A DNA stretch of 64,000 nucleotides. Source: Gongronella butleri. Taxonomy: Eukaryota > Mucoromycota > Mucoromycetes > Mucorales > Cunninghamellaceae. This document shows, in pieces, positions 21,436 through 33,172 of this stretch. The notes beneath the pieces are model-generated. The model did no database searches. It had not been told where the DNA came from and was given only the letters and a program-made list of their open reading frames with translations. The position numbers and the translations under genes are program-made. The stretch is from the NCBI GenBank assembly GCA_025201375.1, contig JAIWZP010000018.1, forward strand, positions 186,001 to 250,000, given 5' to 3'. How positions within the stretch are numbered: position 1 is the stretch's first letter; the number at the start of each line of letters is the position of its first letter.

Positions 21436-23695
21436 ATGAACAGAGCCAGCAGAAAGAAGCTCAACTTGAAAACTATCAAGCGCTATGACCCGTCCATTGT
21501 GGATATCCTCTTTCAGAGCTCACACTCGGCTGTTTACCACTTTTTGAAGGACAAGAGTGGCTGGCAAAAGAAAAATATTGAAGGTGTCCTCTTTCTCGTC
21601 CGAAGGTAAGTCTAAAAAAATGGTGGCTCTTTCGCCAAGCAACTAAACTCGACTTGTCGTTGTTCTTTTGTAGACAGCAGCCGCCCTACTTTGCCATCTT
21701 TATTTTGAACCGGCTCAATACCGACAACTATATCTTATACCTCACCGACTTTGATAGAATCTATCTGCAGCAAAACGACAAGAGCGACAAGACCGAAAAG
21801 CAGCAATTTTTGATTTACACCATGAAGGATGGTAAAACAAGGATAATGCCGAAATATCACAAATTTTCTCATTTTCGTTTTTTTTTCTTTTTTAGATGAG
21901 CGGTACGCGATTTGGCTGTACGAAGAGAACGACAGACAAGCTTTGCTGGATCGCATTTTGATGTAAGTGTGTGGGAGCAAAAGGGGGGGTGCCAATTGCG
22001 TCATGGGCTCTTTTTCACGCTTTTTTCTGTAAAAAAAAAAAATAAAGATTGAAAGAAGGATTGGAGAAGCAATTGGCAGGCAAGCAACCTTCTAGCAACA
22101 ACAACAGCACGAGCACGACGGGGACGGCGGGCAGTAATGGGAACAGCGGCGGCGGTCAAGGGCCGGATTTGCTGTCCATGCTTCAACGCGCGTCACGTCA
22201 GCCGCCGAATGAATATGGACCGAATGAAGGTAAGGAGCAGGCGCTTTTGCAGCAGCCGTCGCCTGCGGTATTGCAGCCGCGCGAGGAGCAGTCGATGGTA
22301 CCTGCCATGATGGCCAATGCGAATCCTGTCGATTTTTCTTTGCCGGATGCCAACTTGATGCAGCCATCTCATCATCCACACCACCCGCATGGGCCAATGC
22401 ACGCGCCGCACCCGCATCCTCAGCCCTCTGCACCACCTCAGCAGCAAGAGCGCACGCTTTTGGATATGCTCAAGCTTGGACAGCCTTCGTCGTCGCATCC
22501 GCCTCCTCCTCTGCAGCAGCAACAGCAGCAGCAACAACAACAACAGGAACGCACGCTTCTCGACATGCTCCAACATGCGCAATCGCCGTCTCATCCCCCG
22601 AACCCGCAGCAACAGATGCCTCCACCCCCGCCACCCTTCCCAATGGACGCGTCAGGATATAATCAGGTGCCAATGGCGGCTATGATGGACCAAATGCGCA
22701 ATATGATGGTGGCACCGCCCGTGTCTAGCCCCAACATGGTGCCGCCACCTCATGTTCCTCAACAGCAACAACAAGGAAATCAAGGAGCCGCGCGTCTTTT
22801 GGAAATTTTGAAGAATGGGACTCAATCACCACAACAGCAGCAACAACAGGCACCGCCACAGCAACAGCAGCTCCTAAACATGTTGAACGGCGGCCACACC
22901 ATGCCTGTGCAGCAACCGCAAGTGATGCCGTCGCCTCCATTGCCCGCCGCGTCCCTTGGCATGGCCACGCCTCCCCCGCTTGCTCACCCTCCGGCACCAA
23001 TTGCCCAAGCCCACCAACAACGCCTGTTCAAGGAGCTTACCAAAGCCTATCGTCCCAATGACCAGCAGCCTGTTGCTGCCCCCGCGCCACCTGCGCCACC
23101 TGTCGCCATGCCCCATGCCCCACCACCCGTGAATCACGCTCAACCACCTGTGAACCACGCCCAACCACCCAGTAGCCATGCTCAACCTCCCAATAAGCAG
23201 CGCAATTCCGCTCTGTTGCTGCAGACACTGCATGGGCAAGGCATTCCGCCCCATCCGGCACGCTCCATGTCGTCCTCGTCCAACCCTGGCCAACCTGGAT
23301 GGAGAAACGCGTATCCACCAGAAACGTCGTCGTCGTCATCATCCGTCGCCGCCGTCCCGGGCTCACCCATGTCGTCATCGTCTCTCAACATTGGCCCGTC
23401 CATTCTCAGCAACGCATCGCCTCTTCTTCCAGAGCAAGCCATTGGTCTTGCCCAACCAGAGGTGTCCAAGCGTCTCGCCACTCAACACGCCCTTTCCAAG
23501 CCAGAGTTCATCCAGCAATTCCTCAACATCATACAGGTAAATGTCATTGGAAGCCATTGCGGGTCAATTGGGCGCGGAAACGATCAATTGGGCACAGAAT
23601 GCAACGTCAGAATGATTACTCATTGTCCTTTTTTTTTCAAGAGCGACCCCAGCTTTTTTGATATCATTTACGAACAATACAGACGCCAACAATAG
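21436..23695 (+). CDS. DCP1: mRNA-decapping activator DCP1, with long C-terminal extension
   Basis: Exons 21436-21605, 21674-21831, 21896-21962, 22048-23536 and 23642-23695 sum to 1938 nt (645 aa). Residues 1-~140 form the EVH1-like DCP1 domain: LNLKTIKRYDPSIVDILF, VAVYHF-like SAVYHFLKD, GVLFLVRR, FFAIFILNR-like YFAIFILNRL and YAIWLYEENDR. DCP1 activates the DCP2 decapping nuclease in P-bodies. The remaining ~500 residues are Gln/Pro/His-rich and carry repeated short leucine motifs: LLSML near 171, LLDML near 269 and 302, LLEIL near 383, LLNML near 407 and LLQTL near 521. The tail ends KPEFIQQFLNIIQSDPSFFDIIYEQYRRQQ, split by the last intron. Yeast Dcp1 lacks such an extension. The acceptor at 22047 (aataaag) is purine-rich. 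Confidence 0.9.
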
Positions 23696-23893
23696 GTCTC
23701 ATCTCAGCAATGCTCTTTTTGCCCTGCCATTTTCGCAAAATAAATACGCAATGGCGATTGGATGATCTTCTGTCGGCGTTTAAAGCCAGAGTCAAGTGCT
23801 TGCTCTTGTTTTTTTTTCTTGCTGTTTCCGGCCTTCTTTCACTTTTTTTTTTCGTCTTGCACCTTTGCCTTTTCTTTCTTTTTCGTTTTGAAA

Positions 23894-25312
23894 ATGGATA
23901 TCACCACATCGTATGGCGGCTTGACAGGTCCAAGCATCAATATCCGTGAACTTTCAAAGGACAGCATCAATTTCATCCTCAGCGACACCGATCTAAGGTA
24001 ATGGTTGCGCTGAAAATGGCACACGACACCGATTATTGATGCTAATCGTCGTTCACAGCGTTGCGAATGGCTTGCGTCGCGTGATGATTGCTGAGGTGCC
24101 AACCGTGGGTAAGCCATTGGAGGGATAGCTGAGCGCTCCAAAGAGTGGACACGGCTGACATGTCGTCCTCGTCCTTTTTTTTTTTAATTGTTTTTTGTTG
24201 CAGCCATTGATATGGTGGAAATCGAGACCAACACAACCGTCCTTGCTGACGAATTCATTGCGCATCGACTGGGCATGGTTCCAATTGACAGCCGTGAAGT
24301 CGAGAATTTGCGCTACACCCGAGTAAGCAGGATGAAACGCGTGCAATGGCTTGAAATTGCGCGTTTGCTCAATGCTTTTTCTTTTATCAGGACTGCACAT
24401 GCTCGCAATACTGCCGCGAGTGCTCGGTCGAGCTGACGCTCCATGTCAAATGCACGGAAGACCGCACCAAAGAGGTCACGAGCCGCGATCTCGTCACATC
24501 CAACCCCGCTTTTGTGCCTGTTCTCCAGGGTGAGTGTTTAAACGACGCCTGCCGCCCACACACGCGCTCAATTGACCGATGTTTTTCTGCTAGACAAAAA
24601 TGATACCGGCATCCTGCTTGTCAAGCTACGAAAGGGCCATGAACTCAAGCTGAAATGCATTGCAAAAAAGGTATGAAATAGGATCATGCATTGAAAAATG
24701 AGGCATGGAGCACCAATTCACCACGCTTTCGCCATTAGGGTGTGGCCAAGGAGCACGCCAAGTGGAGCCCTGTCAGCGGCGTCTCTTTTGAATACGATCC
24801 CCACAACAGATTAAAACACACTTCCTTCTGGTTTGAGGAATCCGAAGCAGAATGGTAAGTTGACCGCGTCTGGACGAACGACATCACCAATGCACACGCT
24901 AACTTGCTGTTGTTTTGTCCGTAGGCCGAAGAGCAAAAACGCCCAAGAGGAGCGAGAGCCAGATAAGGATGAACGTGAGTTGCAAAATGCAAAACACAAG
25001 AACGCAAAAAAAAAAAAAAAAAATCGTTGCAAATAACACTTTTTTTTTGCCTGGCGCAGAATTTGATTACAATGCAAAGCCCGACAAGTTCTACATCGAG
25101 ACCGAGGTACAGCTCTTTGTCGCACCCCTTTCGTAATCCTCAATGATCTGACTTATTTTTTTTGTTTTTACAAGACGGTCGGCTCGCTAGCACCGGAAGA
25201 AGTAGTGACCATGGCTATGAAGACCCTGGTTGAGAAGCTCCACTATGTACAGATGCAGATCCAAGAAGAGGTCGACACCAAGGAGCAGGACAATGCGGAA
25301 TGGAATTTTTAG
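23894..25312 (+). CDS. RPB3: RNA polymerase II subunit RPB3
   Basis: Nine exons: 23894-23997, 24059-24108, 24204-24322, 24391-24529, 24594-24670, 24739-24854, 24925-24974, 25060-25106, 25175-25312 (840 nt, 279 aa). It is an alpha-like subunit that dimerises with RPB11 to start Pol II assembly in the nucleus. The alpha motif [19 protein letters not shown] is split by two introns. The zinc loop [14 protein letters not shown], the block [12 protein letters not shown] and the ending [20 protein letters not shown] are diagnostic. Length is close to yeast Rpb3 without its C-terminal tail. AATAAA is at 25329. All eight introns are under 100 bp. Confidence 0.97.
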
Positions 25313-25659
25313 ATGTCATTTGGAAAGAAATAAAGCAATGCAAATGCAAAGTAGGAACACCAATGGCAGGCTGGTTTGATCTGAGAATTGAATGCGTATT
25401 AAATTTTATGATATGCTATTACAGTATATCATACTGCAATTGTTGATTTTTTATTGTCTCATCATGCGTATGTATCATACTGTATGAGCTATGATACCAT
25501 ACTGTAGGGTCCAAATGCTGAAAGGATGCACTGCCTGTTTCAGGACACCCTTCTGTAATCCTACTGTACACTTCTCATCTTTGGTAAGGGCATTCCTTCA
25601 AACGCGAAGCGTGACTTGTCGCGGGTGGAAAAAAATTGGTCTGCCAGCGCCTAAGAAAA

Positions 25660-25970
25660 TGCACAAATAATACACGATTTCACGATTTCGGGATTTTACG
25701 CGCAGATGTGATGTTTGGTCTGTCCTTTTTTTAATCTCAAATACCAGAATCTGTCGCGTGTCGTTACTTTGATGCGTACAGCCACGCGAGACACTGCACA
25801 AAAAATCACACATTTGCCTTTTAAAACTAGAAAAAAGGCGTGTTTTTCGAACTTTGTCGGCTCGCTGTGCCTCCAGAATTTTTTTTACAGTCTGCCTGCC
25901 CGCAGATAAAAATTGCGTCACGGCACGAATTTCATCCAGTGCGTGAGATGGGTGCGCCCGATTTTTTTGG
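25660..25970 (+). repeat. Dispersed repeat family B, copy 2
   Basis: Best-preserved copy, matching 18940-19170 through gcgtgtttttcgaactttgtcgg, the ccagaattttttttacag segment and gagatgggtgcgc. Its left part (ttttacgcgcagatgtgatg) matches 34390-34410 in copy 3. It ends about 40 bp before the foldback element. Confidence 0.65.
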
Positions 25971-26008
25971 AACCCGTAAATTCTACTGTACAGTACAGTA
26001 CAGTACGG

Positions 26009-27018
26009 TACAGTGCCCTACCAAAAAAAAGGTCACCCCTACCCATTGCCCTACAGTGCCAGCTATCAACTTAATCACGTTAATCTCCTCTGTATTGATC
26101 AAAAATGACTCCAATGATATGAAATTTCGTAGGAACAATGGTTTAAAATTAAGAAAACTATTCTAAAAATATGAAATGGCTGTAGCAAGCGGATTTTGAA
26201 CCAGACTAAAAAAGGTGTAAGTGACGCGTCACGCGACGCGACGCGTGCTCACGCGCATACAATGGGCTGTGGGGATGAATTGACATTACGAATCAGCACC
26301 TCTAATTTTTCTGTGATGAGTGTGATGGTGCTTGATCATATTCTGTGAATCCATTCATGGTACATGTGTTATGTCAGTGCTGAGGTCGACAAATGTGAAA
26401 ATCACCACCGTGACGCGTCACGTGCCAGACGCGTCTGGAATAGCGATTTTCGTCTCTGGCACCTAATTTTAATAACTTTGTTAGCTTGAAATCACTGTAA
26501 TTATTTAATTTAGAGGGCTAGAATAGGATTTTATCGATTGTTTATGATTATATTCATCAGTTAGAGCACAAAGATCATATTAAGGAAATTGCGCCTTCTG
26601 ACGCGTTGACGCGTCACAGTGGTGATTTTCACATTTGTCGACCTCAGCACTGACATAACACATGTACCATGAATGGATTCACAGAATATGATCAAGCACC
26701 ATCACACTCATCACAGAAAAATTAGAGGTGCTGATTCGTAATGTCAATTCATCCCCACAGCCCATTGTATGCGCGTGAGCACGCGTCGCGTCGCGTGACG
26801 CGTCACTTACACCTTTTTTAGTCTGGTTCAAAATCCGCTTGCTACAGCCATTTCATATTTTTAGAATAGTTTTCTTAATTTTAAACCATTGTTCCTACGA
26901 AATTTCATATCATTGGAGTCATTTTTGATCAATACAGAGGAGATTAACGTGATTAAGTTGATAGCTGGCACTGTAGGGCAATGGGTAGGGGTGACCTTTT
27001 TTTTGGTAGGGCACTGTA
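26009..27018. mobile_element. Foldback / MITE-like element with 412-bp inverted arms and TA flanks
   Basis: Arms 26009-26420 and 26607-27018 are reverse complements with constant coordinate sum 53027, so there are no gaps across 412 bp. I saw one mismatch (26409). The spacer is 26421-26606. The outermost bases read TA then CAGTGCCC on the left and GGGCACTG then TA on the right, which fits a TA target duplication with CAGT-type termini as in Tc1/mariner elements. No transposase is encoded; arm ORFs are mirror images of each other. A non-autonomous Tc1/mariner-like foldback element is the simplest reading. A segmental palindrome is the alternative. Confidence 0.8.
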
Positions 27019-29943
27019 CTGTAATAACCTTCAATTTGCCCCATTTTGCGTTCATCTCGCCATCTGCATGGTTGACCCCGCTCAGAAACAGCCGCATCGA
27101 ATTCAACGAAAAAATTGCAACAAAAAAGCTTAAACCCCCAAAGCACTACGACCACTTTTAAAAAATTCAGGGGTCACTCAGGGGTCACTCAGAGGTCACA
27201 CATTTCAATCTCAGAAAATGCCAAATTTGGGAAATTTCGAACTCCAAGTGATCAATGCATCCCAAACAGGCAAACCCGACAATTTGCTATCGGCAGGAAA
27301 AATGGCAGATTGCCCCAGCTTCAGAAAAATATCCAAAGAGTGACGCATGAACGGCGATCGACTGAGAAAAGTGCCTACTTTGGGCAAGATTTTTTGCAAA
27401 TATTTAAGGTTTGACCCTTCCAAATAAAGGTGGTGGATTGCATGGAAATTTTATTTTTTTTGTATTTTTTTTATTTTTTTATTTTACACATTTTGCGCGC
27501 TGAGTGGGCTGCAGGCTGGTGAAATGACCGATGCAAAAAGTTTAAACCCAAGCTAGCGCACTGCAAGTCATCCCATTAGATGCTTTGCCCCCTGCTGTTT
27601 GTTAGTTAAACTGAAATAAAACTCGGGCGGCGACTAGACCGTTGTCGAGCAAATCGTGATCAAAGATTTTGATGAAAACGTGAATTTTCTCTGCGAGTTT
27701 GGCCATCCACTGATAAAACTGGTCTCACTCTACAGAGATGCAACAGGTGCTTTCGACACGTTAAAAGTATCGTGTGTCGTCCAAGCAGCTGCCGAAAACA
27801 TCGAGGTTAAAATTTTTAAAATGTTTGAACGACTTTCATAAATAAGCGTACAATTATCACGCATCGGGCAAACAAACATTCCAGAAATGACGTCGTGCAA
27901 ACGCGTCTGATTTGAACAACGCAAATTTCACGGCTATCGAAAAAGAATTTGACCGAGGCATTGTTATAATTGTGAAAATGTCGACATTTTGGGTTCATCT
28001 GCACAGCGACTCAACGGACCTCTGGTTTTCAACGTCATGTTGGAAAATACGCGACAGAATGGCCTAATGCAAAAGTTTTGAGAGATGATCCGATCAAAGT
28101 TTATAGATTTTTATATTGGATTTGTAAAAATCTACATACAGTAACAGAATTTCAAAATTTTCGACTACGCGTCTGGCTGGTCTCACTGGTTTTTAAAATG
28201 ATTTTTGAAATGACATTTGAAGCGGGCAAAGAGCGGATAGTAGAACAGTACTACTATAGCGTTTGACGCGTTTTTGACCCGTCCAAAACGTACAGTTAAA
28301 CTTTGCTTCATATAAAAATATGATACAGTAGACCGGAAATCGCTTTTTTCCATTGATCTCAAATGTACTGTACACGTAAGCAGCAATTTATGATCTTTTT
28401 GGTGGTAGTTTTCACAAGTGTTACCGTACTACGTGCAATACTGTATTCGTTGAGTTAACCTTCTTCTTCTTCTTGTAGCAAAAATATAGAAAAAATTGCA
28501 TTTTACTGCAAACTCTGCCAATGGAACATTGGTTTTATTGTATTTTTGTCCGTGGATGCGGTGCTTCTACCGTGTGTTTAAATTGCTTGATGATCTGAGG
28601 ACCCAAATTTAGGCCTTTCGGACCATTTGGGCGATTTTTAAGTGATAGAGTATACATATTCTGAAAAGAGAGAAAATCAACCGCAATTTTGGCCACTTTT
28701 ATGACAATACAGTATAGAAGAGTAACGAAGCGATCTCTCCATGCGTGCAACATCTCAAGTGAAACAGTGATAAAAACAGATAAAAAAAGCGCTTGTTTTT
28801 AAAAAGAAAATATGCAGGGACGTCGACGAGCATGGCCTCCACAGGCACGATTTGGCCCTGAATATGCAGACAACGCGTGTCCCAAGGCTGGACTAGCTGA
28901 TTGCCAATGGCTGAAAAAGTTTGTGGAAATTGGAGCTCGATGCCCAATTGCCCATCATCAACTGATTCCGATCTGCAACCATCAGAGCAAGTTTTTGAGG
29001 TGAAAAAAACGCAAAACTTCTTTTTTTTTGCCCTGAATTTGCCCATAGCATGATCTCAAGACTGGGATAGTTCATTGCGGTAAAAATGTATAATCATTGG
29101 AGCTCTGCATCCATCATCGCCGGGACCTTAATTCGGCTTTATCACCGCATGAAAGGCATTTTTTGGCGTGGTCATGTGTAATTTTTTTGGCCGCAGTGTA
29201 ATGAATCGGCGTGTTGGCGCGCTAGGATGCAGGCGTGCCAGGATGCAGGCGTGCATTGCTGTACACATGGCCAACAAAAAAGAATATCGCGCGCCAGGCC
29301 GAAATGCAGGCTGAGATGGCAGAATAATCAACGATGCACAAGGAGTAACGCAAACACCCCCCTGCCGTGCATCGTCTCCGTGTGTTTGGGAGGGACGTGG
29401 CCTCGTCGGATGTGCGGGGGACACGGGGTCGCGTCGCCTTTTTTTTTTTTTTTTTTTTTAGCCTTACGTACATTATCGTTGATCGCGTCGCAAAATAAGC
29501 TTTTGTAATTTTCCACGTTTTATCGTTTGACCGATTACGTGGATGGTGCTAGAAATTTTATTTTTGGCGTGCACAAAAAACTATGTGTTGTCGGCCACCT
29601 CCTGCATTGATGCGAGGCACTTATGTTTGGTGTAGGACATCCCGTGACTCGGCCATTGGTCGTCCGAGCCATCCCCTTTGACGTTTCATTGAAAGAGAGG
29701 CTCAAAAAGCTTCAGGGTATATCCGTCGAAATAAAAAAAACACAGGGGGAGGGTAGTCATTCGCGTCGCACGACGCGCTCAGCGCGCCTTGACTCTACCC
29801 TTCATGCTCCTTTGGAACGCGTCGCATTCCTTTTTTTTTTTTTTGTGTCGCATTCCGCTCGACCGCGCATCCGAGGACTTGCGCGTGCATTGAGTAGCGA
29901 CAGGCGCGGAAAAATAGAAATCGAGCGCCGCGGCAGTCACGCA

Positions 29944-29944
29944 C

Positions 29945-29977
<33 letters not shown>
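29944..29977. repeat. (TA)n microsatellite
   Basis: Alternating TA for ~34 bp with one AAA interruption, followed by a long T-run (29985-30007). Confidence 0.9.
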
Positions 29978-31210
29978 CATGCGTATTTTTTTTTTTTTTT
30001 TTTTTTTCTGTGATGAAGCGTTGTCATGCACACAATGCGACCTGTAACTAGATACACATGGAGTAAGGAGGGCGCGCTTATTCCTTTTTTGGTGCAAATG
30101 GCAATGAGAGTGAACGAAAAAGATGAAACATTCGTCTTGACAAAAAAAAATCAGGGAAGCGGTCAGCTGCAAGATTGATTTTGCACCCTCGTTTGAGCCA
30201 CCCCAACGAATCGGATGCATCAGCGACTGCGTGGATATCCATTCTCACATCATTGAAGTCTATAAAAATCAGCTAAAAAGCGCGTCATCCCACTTGAGAC
30301 ATCCCGGACAGATAAAAAGATGAATAAAAGCGCATTCCAGCAACCATTGAGCGGTATGTGCGCAGCTTTGATCATTTTCTATCAGGTCCATGTCACACAA
30401 GGCTTCAAATTAGGGTGTTCCGTGTGTGTGCCCCCCTGACTACCGAGGAAAACAGGTGGATGGTCCAATTTTCAAGACTAGTGCACAAGCTAGCACGCAT
30501 TGGCCATATTCACGCAGACCAGGTGGTCCTGTCAGAAGGATCAGTGGCATCATCTTCATCACCACGATCCGGCACAAGGGCTCATAAAGCGAAGCGACGA
30601 GAAACAAGGGAAAAAGGGAGGCAAGTCTGACGTTGGTCGTGCTTTTCGTCTTTTTTTTTTCAGGGTCAGCGCTGCATGATCCTAGCCTTGATTGTGTTGA
30701 AACATGTCCCAAGATGGTTTTTCCACGCGAGTCCAGCACCCAGAAATGAGTCATTTGCGATGCCAATCGTGCTTGGCTCATCATTGAGCTAAGAGATCAT
30801 GAAAAGATAATAGCCAGGCACGGTCGCGACTGGCGTGGTTATAGTTTATACATTTTCCCGCCGTCGTACGGCTCTCGCTCGCCCACCACGCTTTTAAAAA
30901 TCGCCCATGAAACAACAAACAAACAAAAAAAAAGGCTGTCAATAAAGGGGCCCTTTTTCCATTGTAGGTGGCGAGGCGCTTGTCTGTCCCGCCTACCTAC
31001 TCCCCCCCCCCATTTTAGCATGATCGAAGATAAGGGGGGAGCGGGACGCGCGAGGTTTGACCGCCAAAACCATATAAAAAATGAACTTTGATCCATTTCT
31101 ATTTTTTTTTTTTTTTTTTTTTTTTACTTTTTTTTCGTTTTCCATCTTTTTGCCATCCATTGACCGGGTCAATTCACTCTCTCTTTCTCTCGTATACCCT
31201 AAATTTTGAA

Positions 31211-31637
31211 ATGTATTTGCTCTGCAAGCTGCTGTATGTCACTGTCTTCGCGCTGCTTTCAGCGGCACCGCCCTACTTGCCGCTCTTTTACCATGATGCC
31301 CTGGGCTTCTCGTCTAACCAGATTGGCCTTGTGCTGGCCATTGCGCCTTTTATCCAGTCTGCAGCCTGCCCCTTTTGGACATGGCTCGTTGATCGAAAGC
31401 CAAGATGGCACGGTCTCACCATGACGGGCACAAGTCTCGCCGGTGGGGTGGCCATTATGGGCATCATGATGATGGGTCGCATTGTCGCGTCGCCTGCCTA
31501 CCAGATTGATATCACCACATTGGTCCTGCTCACCTCAATGTTTGCATTGACCTTTGCGTTTTTCACGCTTCCCAACATCTCGCTTGTCGACAGCGCCGTC
31601 ATGAAGATCCTTGGGCCCAACAAGATCCTCTACGGTA

Positions 31638-31695
<58 letters not shown>

Positions 31696-32903
31696 GGGGT
31701 TTGGGAAAAAAGGGGGGGGGAGATGGCGGAAAAAGATGGCCAATCTCACGGATTTTTTTCTTTTTACATTAATTTTTTTATATTGATTGTTTTGGGTATA
31801 CAAATAGGGCAACAAAGACTGTGGGGTTCCGTGTCGTGCGGGTTGACGATCTTGGTGGTGGGTCAGCTGATCTCCATGACCGGGGACCTGGACATGCTTT
31901 TTTACGTGTTTGGCGGATCGACGCTCCTCTTTGCCTTTTTTGCGCTCTTTGTACGCGTCGACGCGTCGGAGCCCACGCTGAGTGCCAAGGAACAGGCGGC
32001 GCTCATGACGTCTGTGGCCGACACACCGTTTTACCAATCGACAGCCATGGGTGGTGGTGAGAAATTGGACGAAGAGGCCGCACTCATGGATGTGCCACTT
32101 TTCAAGGCGGCGACGGTGCACTCGTTTCGCGATGAGGTCACGGACGCGCTCGACAACATTGGTCACAACATGGACCTTGGTCTGACCATTAGCAAGATCT
32201 CGACTGTCGACCAATCCATGGCCCACATCCTCGATGGCGACAGCGAGCCAATGAACCTGTCCATTCTCTTATCCGTCCGCGTCCTCACCTTCCTCACATC
32301 CACTCTCATGCTTGGCATTGCGCTCTCCATGATTGTCAACTTCCTGTTCCTCTTCCAAGGTACCGATCTCAAGATTCCTGCAAGTTGGATCGGATGGAAT
32401 GGGCCCACCGGCGGCATCACAGAGCTGCTTGCCTTTTGCTTTGCCAAACAGGTAAAAAAAAAAAATGGCGCGTCATTTGGTGTCTCAATGCCCCCCTTTT
32501 TTTTATTTAGTTGACGGAAAAATACGGCGTGACGAAGCTAATCATCTTTGCGCATGTTGCGACAGCAATCCGATGCATTGGGTATACACTTTTGACGCCT
32601 GCGTCGCTGACGACGAATATTCTTGCGCTTGTGCTCCAGACACTGCATGGCGTGGGCTTTGGCTTGTTCTGGGCGACGGCCGTCAGCGAGATTGACAGCT
32701 TTTTCCCGCCTGCTCAGCGCTCCATGGCGCAGGGCATCCTTGGTGGTCTGCACGCGGGCCTTGGCACAGGCCTCGGTGCATTGATCGGTGGCTTCCTGTA
32801 CGACGCATATGGCGCTACAGGGCTGTTCAATTCCGGCGCCTTCCTCTGTGTCGTTAGCATCATCATCTTCTCCATCGGCCGACTGCCAAAGTATGCTGCC
32901 TAA
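31211..32903 (+). CDS. Major facilitator superfamily transporter
   Basis: Exons 31211-31634, 31808-32451 and 32511-32903 sum to 1461 nt (486 aa). Hydrophobic segments begin at once (LLYVTVFALLSAAPPYLPLFY), followed by FSSNQIGLVLAIAPFIQ. The loop 2-3 signature region reads WLVDRKPRWHG, resembling MFS_1-like proteins. A ~110-residue hydrophilic central loop, acidic and containing DEEAALMD, separates the two six-helix halves. The C-terminal half has GFGLFWATAVSEIDSFFPPAQRSMAQGILGGLHAGLGTGLGALIGGFLYD. The substrate cannot be inferred. Intron 1 contains a 56-nt A-run. The gene converges on POLE3, 269 bp away. Confidence 0.9.
31639..31694. repeat. 56-nt poly(A) run inside MFS intron 1
   Basis: Uninterrupted A from 31639 to 31694, starting four bases into the intron (gtac then A). 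It is the longest homopolymer in the window. Its length in the assembly may not be exact. Confidence 0.9.
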
Positions 32904-33172
32904 AAACGCGACCTCTCTATTTTATTATTTTTTTCGTGTTTCATTCGCATCTGCAGTGCCCTCTATCATCCACCATACCATTATTTTAGATTATTTCCCC
33001 TTTCTCTGCATCGATGTTCACTTTTATACCATTCTTTCATATTTTACAATTTTTTTTAGCCGATCATGGATCTCGCACATGCTCAAAATTAAATCACAAA
33101 AGCTCTCCATTCTCTTTTTCTACGATTCCGTGCGCATTTATCCAAAAAATAAAAAAATAAAAAAGCGCGTCT

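Larger units (their letters stand above)
25313..31210. other. 5.9 kb gene-free repeat island
   Basis: No supported protein gene. Contents in order: a TACTGTA-type palindrome cluster (25400-25560), repeat family B copy 2 (about 25660-25970), the foldback element (26009-27018), three tandem copies of a ggggtcactca-like unit (about 27167-27200), AT-rich single-copy-looking DNA, a CTT tract near 28459, T-runs, a TA microsatellite (29944-29977) and the upstream region of the MFS gene. A 30358-30630 plus-strand ORF has no recognisable family and is not called. Confidence 0.6.

Noticed and set aside
25840..27106. Two ORFs, one per strand, with an identical ~50-residue end
   Set aside because: The identity is caused by the foldback arms being reverse complements, not by two genes.
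30316..30630. Possible short plus-strand gene beginning ATGAATAAAAGC
   Set aside because: A joined model needs a ~35-nt intron, shorter than any other here, and the product shows no known family.
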